NCBI GenBank assembly: GCA_002304785.1
Contig: DBMG01000052.1
Span: 1 to 6,935, forward strand
Direction of reading: 5' to 3'
Length of the DNA: 6,935 nucleotides
Source: Candidatus Accumulibacter sp. UBA704
Lineage (GTDB): Bacteria; Pseudomonadota; Gammaproteobacteria; Burkholderiales; Rhodocyclaceae
Part shown: positions 1 to 6,101 of the stretch, piece after piece
Numbering within the stretch: position 1 is the stretch's first letter
Layout of the letters: every line of letters starts with the position of its first letter
Translations under genes and position numbers: made by a program
The notes under the pieces: generated by a model
What the model saw: the letters and a program-made list of their open reading frames with translations, nothing else
Told to the model about the DNA's origin: nothing
Database searches by the model: none

Positions 1-81
1 TTGTCGAAAGATACCGATTAACCCACTAAATAACAAGAGAAAAATTTCAAAACAAAGCCATTTTTTGGCGCCCAACACCAT
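1..81 (-). CDS. Partial unknown ORF downstream of mshQ, likely membrane-anchored N-terminus
   Basis: From an ATG at 81 the minus strand stays open for 27 codons to the window edge, so only the N-terminus is visible. It begins MVLGAKKW, with two lysines, followed by a strongly hydrophobic stretch (about residues 8-25, containing FLLLFSGLIGIF) and then Arg-Gln. This looks like an uncleaved N-terminal membrane anchor or a signal sequence. A GGAG ribosome binding site (complement of 86-89) sits 4 nt before the ATG, and the start is only 24 nt after the mshQ stop, which suits a co-transcribed gene. The segment is AT-rich, like mshQ. I do not recognise the family and assign no function. The frame could be chance, since 27 codons is short, but the ribosome binding site, spacing and hydrophobic pattern together favour a gene. 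Confidence 0.5.
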   Translation of the reverse strand, partial: MVLGAKKWLCFEIFLLLFSGLIGIFRQ

Positions 82-99
82 CTTTCTCCGCAGAAAGAT
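80..99 (-). promoter_or_regulatory. Hairpin covering the RBS and start of the downstream ORF
   Basis: On the minus-strand transcript an 8-nt arm AUCUUUCU (99-92) pairs perfectly with AGAAAGAU (87-80) around a 4-nt GCGG loop. The GGAG ribosome binding site (89-86) lies half in the loop and half in the stem, and the first two bases of the ATG (81-79) are in the stem. The mshQ stop codon (108-106) is 6 nt upstream of the stem. A ribosome finishing mshQ would be expected to disrupt the stem, so translational coupling is a plausible inference. No U-tract follows, so it is not a standard intrinsic terminator. The stem is A/U-rich and may be only modestly stable. Confidence 0.4.
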
Positions 100-105
100 T
101 GCACG

Positions 106-2655
106 TCAATAGTTCTCCCGACGATAGATCAACGGCGTCTTGTAAATTCCGAAAGTGGCGTGTCCAGTAGGGTTAGCGCCACCGAACCAAGGGAGGTTCG
201 CTGCCGTCGCTGCGGACGAGGCTCCCGACACACATGTCGATCCAGTCGCCGAACTGCCGATGTTTAAGGCCAAGTTGACGCTGCCAAAATTTCCGGCGCC
301 CGGCTTGAGCAACCTCAGGTTGAGTTTCCCCCCGACCAGGGTCTGGGCCCCTGTCGGTGAAAGTTGAGTTTCGCAGGAGGCAAGATTCTGCGTGAAATTC
401 GAGAGAATAATGCTCGAGACATTGAATCCGGTGCAACTGTCATCACTGTTGGCAACGTAATATCCTCCATTCGCCCAATACTGAGCCCCCAGCGGGATCG
501 GCAAATCGAGAAACTCCGAGCCATAAGCATTGCCCAATTGCAAACGTCCTGCGCGCGCCGAAGTAGAACCATCGTTTCCGTTCGATATGGCACTGTCGAT
601 ATCGTCCGCATGCACTGCGATTGTTGCCGGAACACTCGGGAACGTATTGAATACGTAAGAGATTTTTCCGACGGCGTCATTGTGGTTTACGGTTCCTACT
701 CCGCTGGAAAACTTTATGGCAGGCAGTGCACCTGTACCGCCCGGCACTGAATCAACATAGAGCTTGCCAACAACTCCACCGGCAGACAACGATAGATCGA
801 CCGTCTTGGAGAATCCAGCTGAACTGTTGTAGTTGGTGGTGACTGAGGGTGTTGGCAGACCGTTCATGGCTGTAACCTTGACCGTGAAAGGCTGACCGGT
901 CAACACCGGGATTTCGGAGCGCCCAGCGTAAATGAAGCCCCCGCACTGGGGCGTGACAACAACGTCGAAATGGTCGGGATAAAAGCGTCCGACGTAAGCG
1001 GTCGAAACAACATTGCCGGCCCCCAGATAGTCTCCGTCGCCCACGGTCAGCGTGGCAGAAAGAATACCCACTTCGCTCCAGTTGAGGTTGCTGGCGGTAA
1101 ACGTCCCGCTATAGCCACCACTGAAAGCGAACACGCCCGAAGGGAGACTCCCGTCAGCCCCCTCGATTGACGGCAAGTACCGGCCCCACGACGCCGCAAC
1201 GGTTTTCGGCGTGTTTTCCCTACCGTAGTTTGGCGCCACGCCCCCGCCCGAAGTCAGCGCTTTGACCGACGCACTGAAGGGTTTTCCCGCCTGACAGAAC
1301 TTGGGGTCGGCCACACTGGGCACAGTCTGGCTGGCTGCGTTGGTCGTTCCTGTACCGTCGCAGGAGGCTGTGAACGAGAAACTGGACGGCTTGGTTACGA
1401 ACGCATTGGACGCGCCCGTCAAGGAGGTTAACAGCAAGCCACCCGCGGGCTTGCTGACATATAACTTGACTTGCCCAGCATCTCCATAGTTGAAAGCAAA
1501 GGGCGCGTTGCCATTGCCGTCAAAAATCATGCTAACCGGAGAGTAGTTGTTAACACTGTTGCTGTTATTGCGCGATATGGTTGTCGAGACTCCGCCGCTA
1601 ACACTCATCAGGTCGCTGGTATAACAGGTCGTCGGGTTGATGCATTCGTAACCCATGTTCACCGTCGTCGCACCAGACAAAGCCGCCTCGCACGCCTTCG
1701 TCGCACTGTTGGTCTTCACGGCACGCAGGTAATATGTATTTGAAGACGTACCGGCAACCTGTGCTGGAATCGTCATGGCAGCCCCATTGGCCGTACCGGC
1801 AAAAATGAACCCGGCCGTTTTGAAAACTGTGGAGCAACTATTGGCTGCAACGCAGCTTGCGCCATCCGGGCAGCACTTGCGAGCATTGGTGGCGGCAACC
1901 TGTTCTCCGAAGAGGGTCACTGACACCGACGCACCATCGGCAGCGGCGGGGTATGCCAGCGTCGAGGTGGCGACGCCTGCGGAATTGAAGGCGACCGTGC
2001 TGGTGCCCAAAGATCCAGCGCTGGTCGCCAACGTTGCCGTCTTTCCGTTGACCGCCGTGTACGCGGAGGTACAGGGGCTGCTGCCATTCGCGCAGGCCGT
2101 CACGATTACGCTAGTCGGCAGGCAGGAGATACCGTTTGTTGGCAGGGATAGTTCATAGTGATCGGGTCCGCCCGCTGCCGCTATGACAATATCCCCCGTA
2201 ATGCCGGTGGAGGCGGAGATATTGTCTTTCAGGGTTACGTTCGTCGTGCCGGGACTCGTGGCCGTGTAGTAGAAGGTGAAGGTTGTTGATTTGTTGCCGT
2301 TGTTGCCCGGTGTGAAAGACGAGGAAGTCACTCCCGCCGTCGTAATCACTGCATTGCAGTTCCAGTCGGAGTTGGACGCTGAACAGCTTGCGTAAGTCAG
2401 AAGCGAAGGTGCGTTGTCTTGCACGGTGATCGTTTCATCTTTGCACCCTCCATAACTGATGGGGATACCCACCGTGACAACCGCGCCAACAGCGACCGTG
2501 GAAGGCGACGCGGTGGGCGCGCCAAGCGTCACCGAACAGGCGGCGTGTGCAAACACCGGCATAGCGCATAGCAGCGGGACAACAAATGAGGCCCGCCCAC
2601 CTCCAAGGAATTTCAGAACGTTCGATAGAATCGACATCACACTCGCCCCGCTCAT
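106..2655 (-). CDS. mshQ: MshQ, large secreted MSHA-locus protein with DUF6701-type C-terminus
   Basis: An 849-residue exported protein and the last recognised gene of the pilus operon. It has a Sec signal peptide (hydrophobic core about 24-38, likely cleaved after AHA38); Cys follows but -3 is His, so no good lipobox is present. The N-terminal third is Ser/Thr/Gly-rich with beta-sandwich character and cysteine clusters, including CCPDGASC at 261-268. The C-terminal half carries motifs I associate with DUF6701: RFYPDHF (557-563), GRLQLGNAYGSE (703-714), a YW...DDSCTGF segment (726-744) and the terminal ATFGIY...IYRRENY (833-849). I count 20 cysteines after the signal peptide, so disulfides are likely. 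I chose the ATG at 2655 because it forms an ATGA overlap with the mshP stop; a GTG at 2661 and an ATG at 2637 are alternatives. Its role is not settled; a surface or tip adhesin is inferred from context. Sampled G+C is about 52%, well below upstream genes. Confidence 0.9.
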   Translation of the reverse strand: MSGASVMSILSNVLKFLGGGRASFVVPLLCAMPVFAHAACSVTLGAPTASPSTVAVGAVVTVGIPISYGGCKDETITVQDNAPSLLTYASCSASNSDWNCNAVITTAGVTSSSFTPGNNGNKSTTFTFYYTATSPGTTNVTLKDNISASTGITGDIVIAAAGGPDHYELSLPTNGISCLPTSVIVTACANGSSPCTSAYTAVNGKTATLATSAGSLGTSTVAFNSAGVATSTLAYPAAADGASVSVTLFGEQVAATNARKCCPDGASCVAANSCSTVFKTAGFIFAGTANGAAMTIPAQVAGTSSNTYYLRAVKTNSATKACEAALSGATTVNMGYECINPTTCYTSDLMSVSGGVSTTISRNNSNSVNNYSPVSMIFDGNGNAPFAFNYGDAGQVKLYVSKPAGGLLLTSLTGASNAFVTKPSSFSFTASCDGTGTTNAASQTVPSVADPKFCQAGKPFSASVKALTSGGGVAPNYGRENTPKTVAASWGRYLPSIEGADGSLPSGVFAFSGGYSGTFTASNLNWSEVGILSATLTVGDGDYLGAGNVVSTAYVGRFYPDHFDVVVTPQCGGFIYAGRSEIPVLTGQPFTVKVTAMNGLPTPSVTTNYNSSAGFSKTVDLSLSAGGVVGKLYVDSVPGGTGALPAIKFSSGVGTVNHNDAVGKISYVFNTFPSVPATIAVHADDIDSAISNGNDGSTSARAGRLQLGNAYGSEFLDLPIPLGAQYWANGGYYVANSDDSCTGFNVSSIILSNFTQNLASCETQLSPTGAQTLVGGKLNLRLLKPGAGNFGSVNLALNIGSSATGSTCVSGASSAATAANLPWFGGANPTGHATFGIYKTPLIYRRENY

Positions 2656-3137
2656 GGACACTCATACCCCGGTGCCGAACCGTCCGTCGCGCGGCATCTG
2701 CTGACCGTCGCGGCAACCTCGCGCTCGACGAATGCGGGAGTCGCCACCACCCCGGAACTGGCCGTCGCCACCAGACGATAAACGCGGATTCTCCGGCTCT
2801 GCCCGGCCTCGAAATAATCGCTCGATTCGCATCGCACCGTCACATTGAATCCTTCGATCGACAAAGCACCGGCCGCACATCCCGGCATGTTGGGCCATGC
2901 GGGGTTACCCGGTGCCACGGCGCTCGCATTCAACGGGTCGAGCACCTGGTACAACCCCCATTCGACTCCCGCGCGGGCCGCCTGGTAAGCCCGGGCGCCT
3001 TGCACGTCCTGCGTCGACGTCGCACTCTGCGTCGTCGATATGTTGACCAGGAACGCCGCCAGCGACGCCAGGATTACCAGCAGGAAAATGGCGCTGGGCA
3101 GGGCGAATCCGCTCGCGGGCAGGCACGGCCTTCTCAT
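2652..3137 (-). CDS. mshP: MshP, minor prepilin-like protein lacking Glu5
   Basis: A 161-residue PilX/GspK-like minor pilin candidate. A basic leader (MRRPCLPASG) ends in the prepilin peptidase glycine at 10 and is followed by the helix FALPSAIFLLVILASLAAFL. The residue at mature position 5 is Ser rather than the usual Glu. The next segment, DVQGARAYQAARAGVEWGLY (44-63), is a conserved amphipathic part of the N-terminal helix in MshP-type proteins. A globular domain with cysteines at 87, 103, 148 and 160 follows. The start ATG overlaps the mshO stop as ATGA, so the two are translationally coupled, and the stop overlaps mshQ in the same way. By analogy with GspK, a Glu5-less subunit probably sits at or near the tip; this is an inference. 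Typical GspK proteins are much longer, so the match is to position and helix only. Confidence 0.88.
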   Translation of the reverse strand: MRRPCLPASGFALPSAIFLLVILASLAAFLVNISTTQSATSTQDVQGARAYQAARAGVEWGLYQVLDPLNASAVAPGNPAWPNMPGCAAGALSIEGFNVTVRCESSDYFEAGQSRRIRVYRLVATASSGVVATPAFVEREVAATVSRCRATDGSAPGYECP

Positions 3138-3982
3138 GGCACGTTATCCACGTTGACCTGGTACTGCAGCGTCACTGTCTCGCCGCCCTGCGAAAAGGAA
3201 AGAGACATCGACACCAGACCGTTATGCTGCAACGGGCCGGGACCATAAGCGAAGCTGCAGCCGGACAGATGCGTGGCCAGTGCCGCTCGGGTAACCCCGG
3301 CAAGCGCGTCGAGCGTTGCCAGCGAAACCGGCTGGGCGGACTGGAAGGCATAACCGGAATAGCGCCAGAGCGTTCCCGCATCGCAGGCATAGCTGACCGG
3401 CGTGCCGACGATCTGGAAACGGCTACCCGGCGACGGGAATTGCAGCGGCGTACCCGTGGCTGTAAACGCTATCTTGCTCAGGTTGTTTCCGGCAGTCGCG
3501 GTGCGACGCACCGCCGAGCTCGCCTCATAGACGTCCGCCCCTGCAATTCCGAGGTTGTAGATGACGAGGCTGCTGCCCGGCGGCACGGTCACTGCCGGCC
3601 CGAGCACATCGAAGCTGTTGTCCGCCCCGTTCGTAAAACTGAGCGGGTCGTCCGACGACGCCGTACCCACCTCGGCGCGGTAGCGTCCGGCCGCAACGAT
3701 CGGCACGAATTCCAGGAATTGCGGAGCACCATTGACCCGCACGCTGTTCGGCAACGCCCCTTGCAGATCGCGCGCAATGCGCCGCGCCGCCGTATCGGCG
3801 ATGTCGGACAACATCGCCCGCCGCGCCGTATCGACATAGGCATCGATCGGATTGCGGATGAACACCGCGACCATGGACGTGATGATCCCGGTAATAGCGA
3901 TCACCACGATCGCCTCGACCAGCGTAAAGCCCTTTTCGGGAAAACCGCGGCCCATGCGCCTAGCCCGCCGCGTTCGGCGCAT
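3134..3982 (-). CDS. mshO: MshO, GspJ/PilW-like minor prepilin
   Basis: A 282-residue minor pilin with a prepilin cleavage site after Gly18 (PEKG|FTLVEAIVVIAITGI) and Glu at mature position 5. The following region, DTARRAMLSDIADTAARRIA (51-70), then RDLQGALPNSVRV, has the pattern of the GspJ/PilW helix and is characteristic of MshO. A large globular domain contains two cysteines (200 and 242), a possible disulfide, and ends in beta-strand-like ETVTLQYQVNV. The start is uncertain. The ATG at 3982 overlaps mshD by 23 nt, has a GGA six bases upstream and gives an 18-residue leader. The in-frame ATG at 3955 lies just after the mshD stop and gives a 9-residue leader (MGRGFPEKG). Both are plausible. 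The stop overlaps the mshP start by 4 nt. Inferred role: part of the minor pilin complex that initiates or caps the fibre. Confidence 0.9.
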   Translation of the reverse strand: MRRTRRARRMGRGFPEKGFTLVEAIVVIAITGIITSMVAVFIRNPIDAYVDTARRAMLSDIADTAARRIARDLQGALPNSVRVNGAPQFLEFVPIVAAGRYRAEVGTASSDDPLSFTNGADNSFDVLGPAVTVPPGSSLVIYNLGIAGADVYEASSAVRRTATAGNNLSKIAFTATGTPLQFPSPGSRFQIVGTPVSYACDAGTLWRYSGYAFQSAQPVSLATLDALAGVTRAALATHLSGCSFAYGPGPLQHNGLVSMSLSFSQGGETVTLQYQVNVDNVP

Positions 3983-4526
3983 AGCGCGTCCGGTAACCGA
4001 CCAGCGTCACCGTTTCGCCCCCGCCATTGACCGTCACGGCAATGCGCAGCACGGCATCGGCCGGAAAGCCGGCGAACGGTGCCGCGCCACCGGCCCGCGT
4101 GATCAGCACGGTGGCGTTGTAGCCGGCCAACGCCGCCGAAGCATTGCCGAGGATATCGGTGGCCGGCGCCGTGTAGCCCGCATAGTCGACCACATTGTCG
4201 AATGGAGTAACGTTGCTGCCGCGCGACTCCCCCGGCGTCGCCGCCAAGGCCGCCTGGCTGCTCGTCGCACACCCCGCCGCGCTGGCTGCCGTGGTCACAT
4301 TCTCATCTTGCGGATCGCACCATGTAAATGGCTGCTGCTCGATTTCCAGCAGCAGCGACTCGGCAATGGCCAGCGCCTGTTTGCGCGCCATCGGATCCGC
4401 GCTATGCCGCACGACCGTATCGTAGGTCACCAGGATTCCCGCCACGCCGACGCTGACGATCACGATGAACACGATCAGCTCGACCAGGGTCAAGCCCGAT
4501 TGGCGTGGTCTAGTTTTCTTGCACAT
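3960..4526 (-). CDS. mshD: MshD, GspI/PilV-like minor prepilin
   Basis: A 188-residue minor pilin. The leader MCKKTRPRQSG is cut after Gly11, giving a mature N-terminus LTLVELIVFIVIVSVGVAGI with Glu at position 5. The helix continues through ARKQALAIAESLLLEI, the GspI/PilV-like segment. MshD-type signatures follow: QPFTWCDPQD (65-74) and FDNVVDYAGY (109-118). Cys70 and Cys86 could form a disulfide. I chose the ATG at 4526 because it gives a normal leader; the frame stays open upstream to 4643, but that would add 39 arginine-rich residues before the prepilin site and overlap mshC far more. With the chosen start the overlap with mshC is 17 nt and no strong ribosome binding site is visible, so translation probably depends on coupling to mshC. 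Confidence 0.9.
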   Translation of the reverse strand: MCKKTRPRQSGLTLVELIVFIVIVSVGVAGILVTYDTVVRHSADPMARKQALAIAESLLLEIEQQPFTWCDPQDENVTTAASAAGCATSSQAALAATPGESRGSNVTPFDNVVDYAGYTAPATDILGNASAALAGYNATVLITRAGGAAPFAGFPADAVLRIAVTVNGGGETVTLVGYRTRYAPNAAG

Positions 4527-4983
4527 ATCCGGTCGCCGCCACCACCGTGATGGATCGTCCCGGCAGATTGGCCACGCTGATGCTCTGCCCGAGCGACGCC
4601 TCACCTGAGGGTCTGAAACTGAAACTGGTGGGCGCCGCCGCAAACCCCACGCCCGCCGGCGCTGTCAGCGCATAGGGCGCCGCGCCATTCGGCCCGGCCA
4701 GCGGCGTATCGCACGCCCCGCCGAAATTGGCGGCGATCGTCAGCGTTACCGACGAGTCGGCGCCAAACGCCACACACACCATCCGCCGCTGCGCCACGGC
4801 CGACTTCTGGGCGTAGCGCAGGATCGACAGGGTGCCATCGAAGAATCCGCGTGCATCGAAGTCGGCCTTGTTGGCGAAGCGAGGCATAGCTGTAATCGCC
4901 AGAATGCCGACCACAGCTATGGCCACGACGAGCTCGACTAAAGTGAAACCGGCCGAACTCGTCCTCCCAACAGATTTAGACAC
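4510..4983 (-). CDS. mshC: MshC, GspH/FimU-like minor prepilin
   Basis: A 157-residue minor pilin from the chosen start. The leader SKSVGRTSSAG precedes FTLVELVVAIAVVGILAITA with Glu5. The core shows the GspH/FimT pattern: GTLSILRYAQKSAVAQRRMV, a Cys at 70 paired in principle with Cys91, the strand FSFRPSGEASLG and the terminal ITVVAATGYV. I chose the GTG at 4983 because a GGGGA ribosome binding site (complement of 4988-4992) lies 4 nt upstream and the leader is then 12 residues. A TTG at 5019 would extend it by 12 residues and give an unusually long 24-residue leader; it is preceded closely by GGGAG. The gene follows mshA by 53 nt (17 nt with the TTG) and overlaps mshD by 17 nt. Its N-terminal part is more AT-rich than the rest. 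Inferred role: minor subunit of the initiation complex. Confidence 0.87.
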   Translation of the reverse strand: MSKSVGRTSSAGFTLVELVVAIAVVGILAITAMPRFANKADFDARGFFDGTLSILRYAQKSAVAQRRMVCVAFGADSSVTLTIAANFGGACDTPLAGPNGAAPYALTAPAGVGFAAAPTSFSFRPSGEASLGQSISVANLPGRSITVVAATGYVQEN

Positions 4984-5036
4984 CGTATCCCCAAAGAACC
5001 CATGGATAGACGATCTCAAGTGCTCCCATTAGGAGA

Positions 5037-5465
5037 CTAACATCCCGTCACAACCCGCGAATACGTCGGATTCGCGCCGGCAGACGCAGCCGCTGCATAC
5101 GTCAAAGTGCAGTTCGCTTTTAGCGTCCAAACCCCAGCGGCAAAAGTTGCACCGCCTGAATCCTGCAACAGAAGGTTAATCGACGCGGCATCCGGATACC
5201 CATATACGAAACTAATCGACTGACCGTTGATGGTTAAGGATCCTCCAGTTGCAGAACTCATATCAATTGTGCCGCTGGCAGAAGCTTTCCCGTAGGCCAT
5301 CGCGGCAGCAGAAGCAGCCGAGCCTTGGACGCCATCCAAGACCGCTTTCCGCGCATCGGAACTAAAATCGATGAATTTGGGCAAAGCAACCGCCGACAAA
5401 ATTCCAAGAATCGTTATGACAACGATCAGTTCAATCAGGGTAAAACCACGCTGCACTTGTTTCAT
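5037..5465 (-). CDS. mshA: MshA-type pilin (candidate major subunit)
   Basis: A 142-residue type IVa prepilin with the short leader MKQVQRG and mature N-terminus FTLIELIVVITILGILSAVA, Glu5 present. ALPKFIDFSSDARKAVLDGV follows, close to the MSHA pilin helix. The globular domain has the MSHA family GYP motif (89-91, in SFVYGYPDA) and a C-terminal disulfide pair candidate, Cys119 and Cys142, the latter being the last residue. It is shorter than the preceding pilin and shares its ANCxxTYA...GC ending, so the two are paralogues. The strongest ribosome binding site in the window precedes it, fitting an abundant subunit. G+C is 53% by hand count (222/420) against 67% in mshB, an unusual contrast inside an operon. 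The name mshA rather than mshB rests on gene order and the ribosome binding site; sequence alone does not settle which of the two is the main fibre subunit. Confidence 0.85.
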   Translation of the reverse strand: MKQVQRGFTLIELIVVITILGILSAVALPKFIDFSSDARKAVLDGVQGSAASAAAMAYGKASASGTIDMSSATGGSLTINGQSISFVYGYPDAASINLLLQDSGGATFAAGVWTLKANCTLTYAAAASAGANPTYSRVVTGC

Positions 5466-5473
5466 GCCTTCTT

Positions 5474-5480
5474 CTCCTCT
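5474..5480 (-). promoter_or_regulatory. Strong ribosome binding site of mshA
   Basis: The minus strand reads AGAGGAG here, with the AGGAG core ending 8 nt before the mshA ATG at 5465. It is the closest match to the anti-Shine-Dalgarno consensus among the genes of this window, which agrees with mshA being the most heavily translated pilin gene. Confidence 0.75.
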
Positions 5481-5489
5481 TAAAAGAAA

Positions 5490-6065
5490 TCAACAACCCG
5501 AAATTGTCAAACCGCTGATCGTCGCCGCCACGTTGGCCGCTGTCGATTGCGCATAGGTGAAATTGCAATTGGCCGCGTCCGGCGCGCCGAGGACGCCGAA
5601 CGTTGCCACCCCGCCGCCGGCGGCGTAAGTGTAGCCTTCAGCCTCCAGTTGCGACTGCGTGGGATTGAAAATCCCGGTTAAGCCGGCCGCCGAGAGAATG
5701 CCGGGATTGCCGCCAAATCCGGTCACCGCTGGATAACCGAAGACCATGTGGATCAAGCCGCTTTCGGTGCACACCGTGCCGGTGGCGCCCGCGCTATTCG
5801 TCGCCACGCCGCCTCCGCCCGGACAAGCCACGGCATCGGCAATACCGCCGCGCGACAGGGTCGTGGCATGCACCAGGGTCGACGCCGCCATCACACTGCC
5901 TCGCGCCGCCTGCAGCTTGGCGATGCGCGCATCGCGCTGCAGGTTGGTAAAGCGCGGCAAGGCCACGGCGGCAAGAATCCCCAGGATGATCACGACCACG
6001 ATCAACTCGATGAGGGTAAAGCCGGCCTGGCGCCTGAAAATGGTTTTGCTGTTCATTCCTGACAT
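5490..6065 (-). CDS. mshB: MshB/MshA-like prepilin
   Basis: A 191-residue type IVa prepilin, cleaved after Gly15 (leader ends IFRRQAG) to give FTLIELIVVVIILGILAAVA with Glu5. The helix continues ALPRFTNLQRDARIAKLQAA and GSVMAASTLVHATTL, which resembles Vibrio MshA strongly. The family GYP motif is at 110-112 (HMVFGYPAV). Four cysteines are present: Cys167 and the terminal Cys191 match the pair in the next gene, while Cys81 and Cys99 flank a glycine-rich loop absent from that paralogue. I chose the ATG at 6065 because GAGGA lies 7 nt upstream; an in-frame ATG at 6056 is an alternative. It is named mshB by position between mshF and mshA, but by sequence it could equally be called an MshA, so the division of labour between the two pilins is open. 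Confidence 0.83.
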   Translation of the reverse strand: MSGMNSKTIFRRQAGFTLIELIVVVIILGILAAVALPRFTNLQRDARIAKLQAARGSVMAASTLVHATTLSRGGIADAVACPGGGGVATNSAGATGTVCTESGLIHMVFGYPAVTGFGGNPGILSAAGLTGIFNPTQSQLEAEGYTYAAGGGVATFGVLGAPDAANCNFTYAQSTAANVAATISGLTISGC

Positions 6066-6072
6066 AACGGTA

Positions 6073-6077
6073 TCCTC
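6073..6077 (-). promoter_or_regulatory. Ribosome binding site of mshB
   Basis: The minus strand reads GAGGA here, 7 nt before the ATG at 6065, which supports that start over the in-frame ATG three codons later. It lies in the 36-nt gap after mshF. Confidence 0.6.
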
Positions 6078-6101
6078 AGATTATTCTTCAGTCCCAATCG
6101 C

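Noticed and set aside
61..99. The stem at 80-99 or the GGCGCC palindrome at 67-72 with the nearby T-run as the operon terminator.
   Set aside because: On the minus strand the run reads as A after the palindrome, and no U-tract follows the stem; the T-run order does not fit a terminator for this strand.
2586..4030. Long plus-strand open frames at 2586-3248 and 3224-4030, possible antisense genes.
   Set aside because: They are antisense to the well-supported mshP, mshO and mshQ start, very Arg/His-rich, without recognisable motifs, and typical of shadow frames in GC-rich DNA.
4527..4643. An upstream extension of mshD to the ATG at 4643.
   Set aside because: It would add 39 arginine-rich residues before the prepilin leader and overlap mshC by more than 130 nt; the ATG at 4526 gives a normal 11-residue leader.
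5023..5035. CTCC/GGAG inverted repeat just after the mshA stop, as a terminator or attenuator limiting expression of downstream genes.
   Set aside because: The stem is only 4 bp with no U-tract, too weak to support a call.
5482..5510. A perfect TTGACA at 5510-5505 on the minus strand upstream of mshA, with TCTTTT 17 nt downstream, as a possible mshA promoter.
   Set aside because: The hexamer is in the last codons of mshB, the -10 matches only 3 of 6, and transcription would begin at about the mshA ribosome binding site, leaving no room for a leader.
6080..6085. AATAAT on the minus strand between mshF and mshB as a -10 box of an internal promoter.
   Set aside because: No acceptable -35 sits at 16-18 nt, there is no extended -10, and the start point would fall in the mshB ribosome binding site. 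An internal promoter before the structural genes is known for Vibrio as I recall, but this sequence does not show one.
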